Positions 35,001-42,160 of a stretch of 64,000 bases of DNA are shown here, piece by piece; within the stretch, counting starts at the first letter, position 1, and each line of letters starts with the position of its first letter. The notes under the pieces were generated by a model. The model saw only the letters and a list, made by a program, of their open reading frames with translations, did no database searches and was not told the origin of the DNA. The translations under genes and the position numbers were made by a program. The stretch lies in NCBI GenBank assembly GCA_019136515.1, contig JAGVUB010000183.1, positions 1 through 64,000 on the forward strand, read 5' to 3'. The stretch is from Verrucomicrobiota bacterium. GTDB taxonomy: Bacteria > Verrucomicrobiota > Verrucomicrobiia > Opitutales > Opitutaceae.

Positions 35001-37455
35001 AGTCGAAGCGCTTCACTCCGCCATCCGGGGCGGTCGTGCTCACCACGCGGGAGAGTCCGTCATACTCGAGCCGGGTCGTGCGGCCGAGTTCGTCGGTCTC
35101 GGAGATCTTGCGCCCGTACTGGTCATAGCCGATCGAGCGGCTGGTGCCGTCGGGGTTGACGATTCTGGTCACCTGCCCGCGTTCGTCGCGTTCCCAGCGG
35201 GTGGAGCGGCCGAGCACATCGACCACCTCGACCACACGTCCATATTTGTCGCGGCCGAGCGTCACCGTGCGCCCGGTGGCATCGGTCACGGCCGAGACCA
35301 AACCGTCCTGACCACGGGTGAGCGCCACCGCGTGGCCCTTGCTGTCGGTCGTACGGAGCAGGCGGCCCTGGGCGTCGTGGGCATACTCGCGCACACTGCC
35401 ATCCGGCTTGCGCAGGCGCTTCACACGGCCGGCAGCATCGCGCTCGACTGCGGTCACCCGGCCGAAGGCATCGGCGGTCTTCACGAGCCGGCCGTGCGCA
35501 TCGCGCTCATGGCGGGTCCGGCGCTCGGCGCCGCGTATACCCCTGCCCTTCCGTCCGTCGCGGCCACTCTCGCGCCGTTCCAGCAGCTTGCCCTGGACGC
35601 TCCAGATCAGCCGCTCCTCACGGCCGTCACCATGCTTCACGTGCGCGAGGCGCCCACGCTCGTCGTAACTGAACTCCTTGCGGCGCCCGTCATGGGCGAT
35701 CACCGCGGAACGACGCCCGCGGCCGTTGTCGAGGTATTCGTACCGCGTCTTCCGCCCCAGGCCGTCGACCCGCTCGGTCGGGCGCCCACCGGCCGCTTTG
35801 GAAACCCGGTACGAGACCGTTTTCAGGTCGGAATAGTGGACCGTGCGTTTCTCCGGATCGGCCGGATCGAGCAGCAGGCTGGCGTACACGCCACCAGTGT
35901 CGGGGTTGATCTCCTGATGGATCATGCCCTGCCGGCCCGGTTGATAGGCGTACCGGATCCGCTTCGCCCGATGGCTGTAACGCGGATCGTCGCACTCCAT
36001 CAGCATCGGCCGCTGGTAGGCGTAGGGCCAGGCGTAGCGGTAGCCCGCCTCCGTCCCGTCGCCGTAGAGAACGCGCGACAGAACCACCGCCTCCCGGCCG
36101 GTCAAAGCCTCGGCAGGAGTGGCGTACTCATACGCCACCGAGCGTCCATCGCTCGAAAGCACCTCCGCCAACACACGGCGCGAGGACGGCACCAACTGGA
36201 GGGACTCGATCGCCACACCCGCAAGGGTCGCCTCCCGGCCGGAGGCGGCCCGCACGCGGACACGCTCCACCGGTCCGTCGCCGAGAGCGACATACAGGCG
36301 GTTGGCTTTGCCTGCTTCCAAAGCCACCACCGTCGCCCAATTGCCGTCGGCCGCGGCAGCCGGACCCTCGGCTTCGCCGCTGACGGTCAATCGCAACGGG
36401 ACCTGAGAGCCGGGCGCGAAGGCCTCGATCTCCGCCACCGCCATCGGCTCGGCGCCCGCCGGAGCATCAATGCGGAAATGCCTCAGTCCCGCCGCCTGCT
36501 GCGCCGGAGTCAGGCGGATCTCGCACCAGCCGTCGGCGCCTGCGGCCGGCAACACTCCCAGACGCGCCCAAGCATCCTTCCGGTAGGGCACATCAACATA
36601 GCTCAACGCCAAGCTCCGGCCATCAGGGTCGACAATGGAGACCAGTTTTCCGGTGTCGTCGTAGGAAAGCTCGATCCCGCGCCCGGACGGCCCGACGATG
36701 CGGCGCAGTTCGTAGCGGTTGCGTCCCGCAGTTTGGGGCACCCGAACGAATTCGAGACTCGCGCCTTTCGGGGTCGCCACGGTGCAGCCCCCGGCCGTGA
36801 GGGTCAGTTGCTCGCCACCGCCCACCTCATCGCGCCAGCCGCCCTTGCCGTCGGCCACGAACGCCCGGCGCGAGCCGTTCGGATACACCAGCCGCAGCGA
36901 TTGCACCGCGCCGCGCTGCGGCCATTCCAGCAAATCGTACTGCCAGCCATGGCGCCAGTCGCCCCCAAGACCGAACACCTCGGCCCCACGGCGCTTGATC
37001 GAGTTGTGGTAGCGCGCCCACGGCAACCCCAGCCGCTCGGCGCCCTTCGCCACCGCCAGATCGTCGATCCGGCGAGTGACGTTGCCGTCGTACACGGTGA
37101 AGGGATTGACACCGCACTGGTCTTCCTCGCTGTCGGAACCGGCCGAGCCGGATTCACCGCCCGAATCGTCCGAGAAATCGTAAGGGGAAAGGTCGACCTC
37201 CAGAAGGTCCTGATTCATCTGGTCCATCGTATACTCCCACTCCGAAACGACCGCCTGGTCGGCCGCAGTCCAGGAGTCCTCCACGACAAACGGCTCCAAC
37301 ACGCAAACCTCGTCGTCCGAGCAACCCGCGCGAGCCGCGGGAATCGGCCCCCACAAGATCAGTCCGCCGAGCGCCAGCGCGCCGCAGAACGACGCCTGCC
37401 AGCCGCCTCGTGTCACCATGTTTCCGACACAAATGCCAGTCCGCCGAAGGTTCAT
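32068..37455 (-). CDS. RHS/YD-repeat protein
   Basis: The approximately 1795-aa secreted protein has a signal-like N-terminus (ALALGGLILWGPIPAARAG) and then an LEPFVVED motif resembling the N-termini of this organism's TonB receptors. A DUF6531-like start domain follows, then dozens of YD repeats (for example RTTRWTYDERGNVLTVTASD) from about residue 550 to 1500, and the RHS core end (FLFTGREYLGSVGLNEHRNR). The C-terminal 110 residues are different and lower in GC: six clustered cysteines (SCETGCKANKCGEERVQCLR), then a hydrophobic VVGTVVIVGGTAFIIATW. This tail may be the exchangeable effector part. ATG at 37455 is preferred; ATG at 37476 is also possible. Confidence 0.85.
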   Translation of the reverse strand: MNLRRTGICVGNMVTRGGWQASFCGALALGGLILWGPIPAARAGCSDDEVCVLEPFVVEDSWTAADQAVVSEWEYTMDQMNQDLLEVDLSPYDFSDDSGGESGSAGSDSEEDQCGVNPFTVYDGNVTRRIDDLAVAKGAERLGLPWARYHNSIKRRGAEVFGLGGDWRHGWQYDLLEWPQRGAVQSLRLVYPNGSRRAFVADGKGGWRDEVGGGEQLTLTAGGCTVATPKGASLEFVRVPQTAGRNRYELRRIVGPSGRGIELSYDDTGKLVSIVDPDGRSLALSYVDVPYRKDAWARLGVLPAAGADGWCEIRLTPAQQAAGLRHFRIDAPAGAEPMAVAEIEAFAPGSQVPLRLTVSGEAEGPAAAADGNWATVVALEAGKANRLYVALGDGPVERVRVRAASGREATLAGVAIESLQLVPSSRRVLAEVLSSDGRSVAYEYATPAEALTGREAVVLSRVLYGDGTEAGYRYAWPYAYQRPMLMECDDPRYSHRAKRIRYAYQPGRQGMIHQEINPDTGGVYASLLLDPADPEKRTVHYSDLKTVSYRVSKAAGGRPTERVDGLGRKTRYEYLDNGRGRRSAVIAHDGRRKEFSYDERGRLAHVKHGDGREERLIWSVQGKLLERRESGRDGRKGRGIRGAERRTRHERDAHGRLVKTADAFGRVTAVERDAAGRVKRLRKPDGSVREYAHDAQGRLLRTTDSKGHAVALTRGQDGLVSAVTDATGRTVTLGRDKYGRVVEVVDVLGRSTRWERDERGQVTRIVNPDGTSRSIGYDQYGRKISETDELGRTTRLEYDGLSRVVSTTAPDGGVKRFDYTEIPGGCGTCTLVPNPSHILYPDGRTEERFYDSENRLLFRSLDADSAYVATTLFSYDEHDNVVTQTEPGGAVSTFTYDEDGHRLTATDALGNVTRFTYDEDGRRTSQTDPLGRTTRWTYDERGNVLTVTASDGGVTTNTYDLADRLLKTVDAAGGVTRFEYDTTGQLVAKTDATGATTRFEYDAAGRRTATLYSDGTRERLTYDAAGRLVRTESADGLITDLTLDAAGRTIATSDSLGCRTQTAYDAAGRRTAHTDALGRTTRWTYDERNNVTVLTRPDGSTLRKEYDRANRVIAETDAAGQTTRYTYTPAGDMASLTDANNHTYRFTYDRARRKTAMVYPDGSQETWAYDAAGRMVAYATRAGQVKTVAYNAAGQPVSETWTPNGCAANVTYVYDTAGKLVTLDNGQARLTYTYDARGRVASETSDLSVQLPGFVAHTVGYRYDAAGRKSGLVYPDGSTVRYGFDARGRLTEVGTGERGRGRSAAPLATYTFDAAGRIAELARDNGVATRYSYDMAGQLTDIVHAKSGETIAASHYELDGLGRRTAQTREDGFTERYGYDVTSQLTSVDYGIGPNAPAAAAGLPASATYAYDPLGNRTTVGYRDGVTGAPATETYATNALNQYTAITVQGTSPSGLVTTALEYDANGNLLFDGLRHYGYDAQNRLIAVESVSASSSASVPSVTQNPDPVVRAEFFYDARNRCVLRKFYEQGSQGQWVLTADSRALTYDTSWNLLAERTLDGRQAGEYIHGARVDEILLSEIANPSSRIVEAVYPLADGLGSTVALAAKQGRVTQRYRYDVYGRPELVAGEASGYRFLFTGREYLGSVGLNEHRNRDFSFALGRWGAQDPIGFAGGINLYAYSGNAPTVFVDPYGQMYDDDPAWWILQSCETGCKANKCGEERVQCLRDCYEEYIKNKRSPRPEPYEFTAFSAAWDWIRANPGKAVVGTVVIVGGTAFIIATWGTGSSIVLVAVAA

Positions 37456-37529
37456 CTTGGGGTAATCTCCATCCATCGCTCACGCCGCCCGGGGGTGGGC
37501 GCGTCTTCGCGTATCAAACTACCAGATCG

Positions 37530-37539
37530 CCCCCCCCCC
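37530..37539. repeat. Homopolymeric C10 tract upstream of the RHS gene
   Basis: Ten consecutive C residues (G10 on the coding strand) lie 54-85 bp upstream of the two possible RHS start codons, in the likely promoter zone. Tracts of this kind can change length by slippage and switch expression. The remainder of the 37477-37710 gap shows no gene. Confidence 0.5.
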
Positions 37540-37710
37540 GCAGGCTACGCACATATTGTCGAATACAGTGCACCATTTGCCATCGTTCGGTGGAGACAAG
37601 CCCTCAAGGCGCGACGCCTTAAGCCGCGGTAAATCGGAGCCCGGTAACCAAAGACATGGCCCCCAATCCACGATCGCAGCACCGCGCGCCCACGCCCGGT
37701 GCCGACCCGG

Positions 37711-38082
37711 TCAGGCCGTGGCGTGGCGTTGCAGCGCCTCGAGCGGGACGACTTCGAGCGCCTGCTCGCTCGTGCCGGCGAGCACCACCGGCGGGGCCAC
37801 GCCCACCGCGTACGCCTCCAGCCAGCGCACGGCACACACGCACCAGCGGTCGCCGGGCTTCAGACCGGGGAACTGGTACTCGGGACGCGGAGTCGAGAGG
37901 TCGTTGCCCGCCTCGCGCGAGTAGGCGAGAAACGCCGCCGTCACCTCGACGCAGACCGTGTGGCTGCCCACATCCTCGGCACAGGTACGGCAGTAGCCGT
38001 CGCGGAAGAACCCGGTGCGCGGCGTGGCGCTGCACGGTTTCAGGGGACCACCGAGGACATTGCGTGGCGCGGAGGAAGGCAT
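37711..38082 (-). CDS. DUF2237 protein
   Basis: The 123-aa protein is a full-length DUF2237 member: PRNVLGGPLKPCSATPRTGF, FFRDGYCRTCAEDVGSHTVC, FLAYSREAGNDLSTPRPEY, FPGLKPGDRWCVCAVRW and LEALQRHA all match the family pattern. The conserved cysteines and histidine suggest a metal or cofactor site; function is unknown. It is monocistronic by appearance, with 194 bp to the pgl gene. Confidence 0.85.
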   Translation of the reverse strand: MPSSAPRNVLGGPLKPCSATPRTGFFRDGYCRTCAEDVGSHTVCVEVTAAFLAYSREAGNDLSTPRPEYQFPGLKPGDRWCVCAVRWLEAYAVGVAPPVVLAGTSEQALEVVPLEALQRHATA

Positions 38083-38276
38083 GGCCGCAGACCGATGCGA
38101 GGGAAACCGCCCGGCGCAAGCGTCTCAGGCGTTGCCGAGCAGTCGAGAGTCGAGGGACGAACGCCGAGGGCCGGCGGTCCGAAATAGAAGCCATACGAAC
38201 CGACACCACGGGGACGAGTCACCAGCGCGCTCGCACTCGTCTCTCGACTCCTGACCCTCGTCCGAATGCTCGCGCC

Positions 38277-39023
38277 TCAGGCGCGCAGCGTCGGACATTG
38301 CCCCGCAGCCGCTTCGTCGAGCAGCCAAGTGGTGCGCGACCCCAGCACCCTCAGGATCTTCGCCGGCACCGCGACGACCGGCTCCGCCCCGGCGAAGACG
38401 CGGCGGACTGCCTCCGCCTTGGCCGCGCCCGTCGCGTGCACCACGATGTGCCCGCAGGCCGCCAGCCCGGTGGGCGTGATCGTCAGGCGCCAGCCCTTGC
38501 CGGGCACTTCGACGGCAGCAAACCGCTCCGGCCACTGGTCGGCAAGAAGCGGACTGTCTGGGAACAGCGATGCCGTGTGCGCATCGTCGCCGAGCCCGAG
38601 CACGCAAAACGGGAAACAGCGCCCGTCACCAAGAACGGCGTCGCAGTTGCGGGTAAAGAGCTCCGCCGCTTGCACCGGCGCAGTAGCCACCGCCCACGGG
38701 TGTCGCCGGTCCGCGGGCACGCCGAACGGATCGAGCAGGAGGCGGGCGGCGTGGCCGAAATTGCTCTCGTCGCTCGCCAGCGGCACGCAGCGCTCGTCGC
38801 TCGTGAACCAGTGGGTCTCCGCGAGCAGTTTCGGCGGCAGCGCGCGTTGCGCCACACACCAGCGGTACCAGGCCTTCGGCGTGGATCCGCCCGTGAGCGC
38901 CCAGCCGAAACGTCCGCGCTCCGCGCCACGCCACGCCTCGCAACCGAGCCGTGCGAGCTCCGCGAACAGCTCCTCCGTCGCGCCGACTCGCACGACGCCA
39001 AAATCAGTGGTGAACGTCTTCAT
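38277..39023 (-). CDS. pgl: 6-phosphogluconolactonase
   Basis: The 248-aa protein belongs to the SOL/DevB-type 6-phosphogluconolactonases: the sugar-phosphate loop ALTGGSTPKAWY near residue 43, HWFTSDERCVPLASDESNFG near 70 and VLGLGDDAHTASLFPDS near 141. It hydrolyses 6-phosphogluconolactone after glucose-6-phosphate dehydrogenase. It is the third gene of zwf-opcA-pgl on the minus strand. A 170-bp gap holding a REP element separates it from opcA, so expression may be partly uncoupled. Confidence 0.92.
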   Translation of the reverse strand: MKTFTTDFGVVRVGATEELFAELARLGCEAWRGAERGRFGWALTGGSTPKAWYRWCVAQRALPPKLLAETHWFTSDERCVPLASDESNFGHAARLLLDPFGVPADRRHPWAVATAPVQAAELFTRNCDAVLGDGRCFPFCVLGLGDDAHTASLFPDSPLLADQWPERFAAVEVPGKGWRLTITPTGLAACGHIVVHATGAAKAEAVRRVFAGAEPVVAVPAKILRVLGSRTTWLLDEAAAGQCPTLRA

Positions 39024-39067
39024 CGAAACAAGGCGCGCGACATCCGGGCGCGTGAAGGATGGGGGTC

Positions 39068-39133
39068 GTAGCGAAAGCCGCCAAGGCTTTCGTCCCCGGG
39101 GGCCACGGGCGAAGTTCTGGCGAACTTCGCTAC
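39068..39133. repeat. Paired REP element (BIME-like) between opcA and pgl
   Basis: GTAGCGAAAGCC-GCCAA-GGCTTTCG and CGAAGTTC-TGG-CGAACTTCGCTAC form two hairpins in head-to-head order with GTAG at one outer end and CTAC at the other. A relative of the first arm occurs at 62777 (GGCGAAGGCCGCCAAGGCCTTCG) and at 52674 (GTAGCGAAACGCGTGAGCGTTTCG). Inside an operon such an element can affect mRNA stability. Confidence 0.65.
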
Positions 39134-39192
39134 CGCAGGCGGTGTCCCCGAAGGCAGGAGAGTGCAACAGCCGAGCATATGCATACGCGGCA

Positions 39193-40188
39193 TCAGAACA
39201 GCAGCGCCTCGCCGAGAGCGATCTCCGGCGGCGCGAGTTTCACCGGGGCGCAGTGCAGCTCGCGGCCGGCCCCGAAATCGGCGTCGAAGCCGGCAGCGCC
39301 CATCGCAAAGTCGGCCTTCCACCGGAAATAGCGCCCGCCGCTGTACCCGAACTCCAGTTCCAGGACCGGCGGCGCGTCCGACTCGACCGGCGCCTGTGCT
39401 CCAGTGGCCAACCCAGCCGCTTCACCGCAACGGCGCAGCGCCGCGAGTGCCCACGCCAGCAACGCCCGGCCCTCCTGCCGCAGCCCCGGCGTGGCGCTCA
39501 CAACGACGCGTTCCAGTCCGTCGACCAGCCGCTCCGGCTCGATGCCGGCGAGATGCTGGCCGAGCAGTTGGCGCACGTGCAGCAACCGCGCCGCGGCGAG
39601 GTCGCGCACCGTCTCCGGTCGCGGCCACGGGAACGTCAGGGCCTCCTCCGGCACCAGCGCGCTGTCGAAGACAAACCGTCGCGCGGTGCGCAGCAGGTAT
39701 TGGTAGTCCGCAATCTTCCGACACGCGGAGAACCGATGCGCCCAGTAGTAGAGCGGCAGATCGGGATCGATCAACGTCGAGACCTGGTCGGAGACGAAGG
39801 CGCGCGTCTCCTGCGGATAGGCGAGGACGAGCGCCTCGGTGCAGCTCATGTCGCCGCGCGAGCCGCCGAGATAGCACTGCGAGTAGAGCTTCGCGCGCAT
39901 CGGCGCACCGGCCGGCGCATCGGCCAGCGGCACCAGCGTGATCGCGCGGCATGGGTGGGCCTGCGCGAACCGCAGCGCGAGTTCGAACTGTGCCACCGCA
40001 TCCTCGGCGGTGGTCGGCAGGCCGAGGTGCAACACGAGGTTGAGCTGCGCCGCGCGAAACTCCGACGGCGCGCCCGCGCCGGCCGGGGCGTCGCTCTCCC
40101 AGATGCGTTCGAGCGCGCGACGCATCTCGCCGACGGGGACCTCGATACCCGGCAGCGCCTCGAAGACGGAGACGGGACCGCGGTTCAT
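39193..40188 (-). CDS. opcA: Glucose-6-phosphate dehydrogenase assembly protein OpcA
   Basis: The 331-aa protein resembles OpcA, the redox-linked allosteric activator/assembly factor of glucose-6-phosphate dehydrogenase known from cyanobacteria and actinobacteria. Recognisable parts are LNLVLHLGLPTTAEDAV, the HPCRAITLVP block and a late DLPLYYWAHRF. It lies directly downstream of zwf (about 100 bp) on the same strand, which supports the assignment. The ATG at 40188 gives the family start. Confidence 0.8.
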   Translation of the reverse strand: MNRGPVSVFEALPGIEVPVGEMRRALERIWESDAPAGAGAPSEFRAAQLNLVLHLGLPTTAEDAVAQFELALRFAQAHPCRAITLVPLADAPAGAPMRAKLYSQCYLGGSRGDMSCTEALVLAYPQETRAFVSDQVSTLIDPDLPLYYWAHRFSACRKIADYQYLLRTARRFVFDSALVPEEALTFPWPRPETVRDLAAARLLHVRQLLGQHLAGIEPERLVDGLERVVVSATPGLRQEGRALLAWALAALRRCGEAAGLATGAQAPVESDAPPVLELEFGYSGGRYFRWKADFAMGAAGFDADFGAGRELHCAPVKLAPPEIALGEALLF

Positions 40189-40288
40189 GCGCCCCTCCCT
40201 GCGGTGTGCGTTCCGGCCTGGGACCCAACGCGGCGGCGGGCGCCAAGGCCGGGGTCACCGCCCCCGGCTACAGCGGCAGGCGCGCGCC

Positions 40289-41827
40289 TCATGGTTTCCT
40301 CCATTCGTGGCCATGCGCGGCGAGCAGCGCGTCGGCGCAGGCCGGGCCCCACGAGCCCGCAGGATACGCGTCGATGCCCTCGCGACCGGCGGCGGCCCAC
40401 GCCTCGAGCACGGGGGTGTAGAGCCGCCACGAGGTCTCGGCCTCGTCGCCGCGGATGAAGAGCGTGCCGTCTCCGACGATGGCATCGAGGACGAGCCGCT
40501 CGTACGCCTCCGGCGTGTTGGAGCCGAAGGTGGTGTGGTAGCCGTAGCGCATCTTCACGGGCTGGATGCGCGTCTCCAGGCCGGGGATCTTGCCGTTGAG
40601 CAGCACGGTCATGCCCTCGTCGGGCTGGATCTGGAAGGCGAGGGTGTTCGGCGCGAGGTCGTACTGGTCGCTGCCGGCGAAGAGTGCGCCGGGCGGGCGT
40701 TTGAATCGTATCGCGATCTCGGTCACACGGCGGGCCAGGCGTTTGCCGGAACGCAGGTAGAACGGCACGCCGGCCCAGCGCCAGTTGTCGACGAAGAGCC
40801 GGACGGCGGCGTACGTCTCGGTGGCGGAGCCGGGGCGGATGCCGTTCTCCGCGAGGTAGCCGGGCACCCGCTTCCCACCCGAGAGGCCCTCGGTGTACTG
40901 GGCGCGCACAGCATCGCCGCCGGGGCCGAGCCGCAGCGGGCGGATCGCCTGGAGCACCTTCACCTTCTCGTCGCGCACGGCCTCGGCATCGAGCGAAACG
41001 GGAGGCTCCATCGCGGTGAGCGCGAGCAGCTGCATGGTGTGATTCTGGAGCATGTCGCGCAGGCAGCCGCTCTGCTCGTAGTAGCCGCCGCGGGTGCCCA
41101 CGCCCACCTCCTCGGCCACGGTGAGCTGCACGCAATCGACGTAGTTGCGATTCCACAGCGGCTCGAAGATCGCGTTGGCGAAGCGCTGCACGAGCAGGTC
41201 CTGCACGGTCTCCTTGCCGAGGTAGTGGTCGATGCGGAAGACCTGCCGCTCCTCGAGCACGCCGGCGATGGCGCGGTTGAGCTCGCGGGCGGACGCGAGA
41301 TCGCGGCCGAAGGGTTTCTCGATGACGACCTTCGTCGCCAGCGCCGTGCCGCGGCGGCGCGCAGCGAGACCGCAGGTGCCGAGGTTCTCGAGGATCGGGC
41401 GAAACACGGTCGGCGGCGTGGAGATGTAGCAGAGCGTCTGGAGCTCGCGCCCGGCGACGCGTTCGAGCTCGTCGATCAGCTCGCGCAGGCGGGTGAACGC
41501 GGCGGCCTCGTCGTAGCCGCCGGCGAGGTAGCGCGTGTGCGCGGCGATGGGATTCCAGATGCCGTCCTCCGGGGCGCGTCGCGAGAACTCGCGGATGGAG
41601 GCGGCGGCGCTGCGGCGGAACTCGTCGTCGGGCAGCGGGGAACGGCCGAAGCCGATCAGATGGAAGTCGGCCGGCAGGAGGTTGTCGGCGGCGAGGTTGT
41701 AGAGAGCCGGCAGAAGCTTGCGGGCGGTGAGGTCGCCGGAGGCGCCGAAGATGACGAGGACGGTGGGCGGCGCGCCGCGGTGGCGGCTCAGGCCCTGGAG
41801 GAAGGGATGGCGTTCCGGAGTGTTCAT
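40289..41827 (-). CDS. zwf: Glucose-6-phosphate 1-dehydrogenase
   Basis: The 512-aa protein has the NADP-binding VLVIFGASGDLTARKLLPAL near residue 23, the active-site peptide FRIDHYLGKETVQDL near 195, and the EPLWNRNYVDCVQLTVAE block that follows it. Length is typical. It oxidises glucose-6-phosphate to 6-phosphogluconolactone and produces NADPH. ATG at 41827 starts MNTPERHPFLQGLSRHRGAP; the longer open frame upstream to 42151 is non-coding in composition. It heads the zwf-opcA-pgl operon and diverges from the CHAT gene. Confidence 0.95.
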   Translation of the reverse strand: MNTPERHPFLQGLSRHRGAPPTVLVIFGASGDLTARKLLPALYNLAADNLLPADFHLIGFGRSPLPDDEFRRSAAASIREFSRRAPEDGIWNPIAAHTRYLAGGYDEAAAFTRLRELIDELERVAGRELQTLCYISTPPTVFRPILENLGTCGLAARRRGTALATKVVIEKPFGRDLASARELNRAIAGVLEERQVFRIDHYLGKETVQDLLVQRFANAIFEPLWNRNYVDCVQLTVAEEVGVGTRGGYYEQSGCLRDMLQNHTMQLLALTAMEPPVSLDAEAVRDEKVKVLQAIRPLRLGPGGDAVRAQYTEGLSGGKRVPGYLAENGIRPGSATETYAAVRLFVDNWRWAGVPFYLRSGKRLARRVTEIAIRFKRPPGALFAGSDQYDLAPNTLAFQIQPDEGMTVLLNGKIPGLETRIQPVKMRYGYHTTFGSNTPEAYERLVLDAIVGDGTLFIRGDEAETSWRLYTPVLEAWAAAGREGIDAYPAGSWGPACADALLAAHGHEWRKP

Positions 41828-42160
41828 GATGGGCGGGCAGGCCGGCAGAATCGCGAAGGTTGCGAGAACCCGCACAGTCGCAACTGGCAAGTGACACGCG
41901 TCGGGCCGCTTGACTCCCCACCCGTGCGGGCGGAGTATCCGGCCCTGCTCGACGCACGTCCCACGAGTGTCGCCGACACCGATCCCATCTTGGATCATGC
42001 AAACCCGTGGACCACGCCCCGCAGTTTTCCGGCGAGAATTCGCCGGTCGGGCGGAGGCCGCGCCACACCAGCCAACCGGGTCTTCCCCACGGCATGCGAG
42101 CGTCCGCCTCGCCACCCGCTGCCGATCCGGTCGTACACCTCCGAGGCACAAAGGATCTCC
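41828..42160. promoter_or_regulatory. Divergent zwf / CHAT intergenic region
   Basis: The 333-bp gap between the zwf and CHAT starts has no gene. On the plus strand TTGACT at 41910-41915 is followed after 17 bp by GAGTAT (41933-41938), a weak sigma-70-like pair that could serve the CHAT-MBL genes. AAGGA at 42150-42154 is a reasonable ribosome-binding site for the CHAT start at 42161. CCGGCGAGAATTCGCCGG near 42030 is an 18-bp perfect palindrome and a possible operator. Confidence 0.35.

Noticed and set aside
33028-37632. Very long open frame (over 1500 codons) on the plus strand opposite the RHS gene
   Set aside because: It is the mirror of the periodic GC-rich YD repeats. The minus-strand protein has clear RHS repeats and a core end, while the plus-strand translation is low in normal sequence character.
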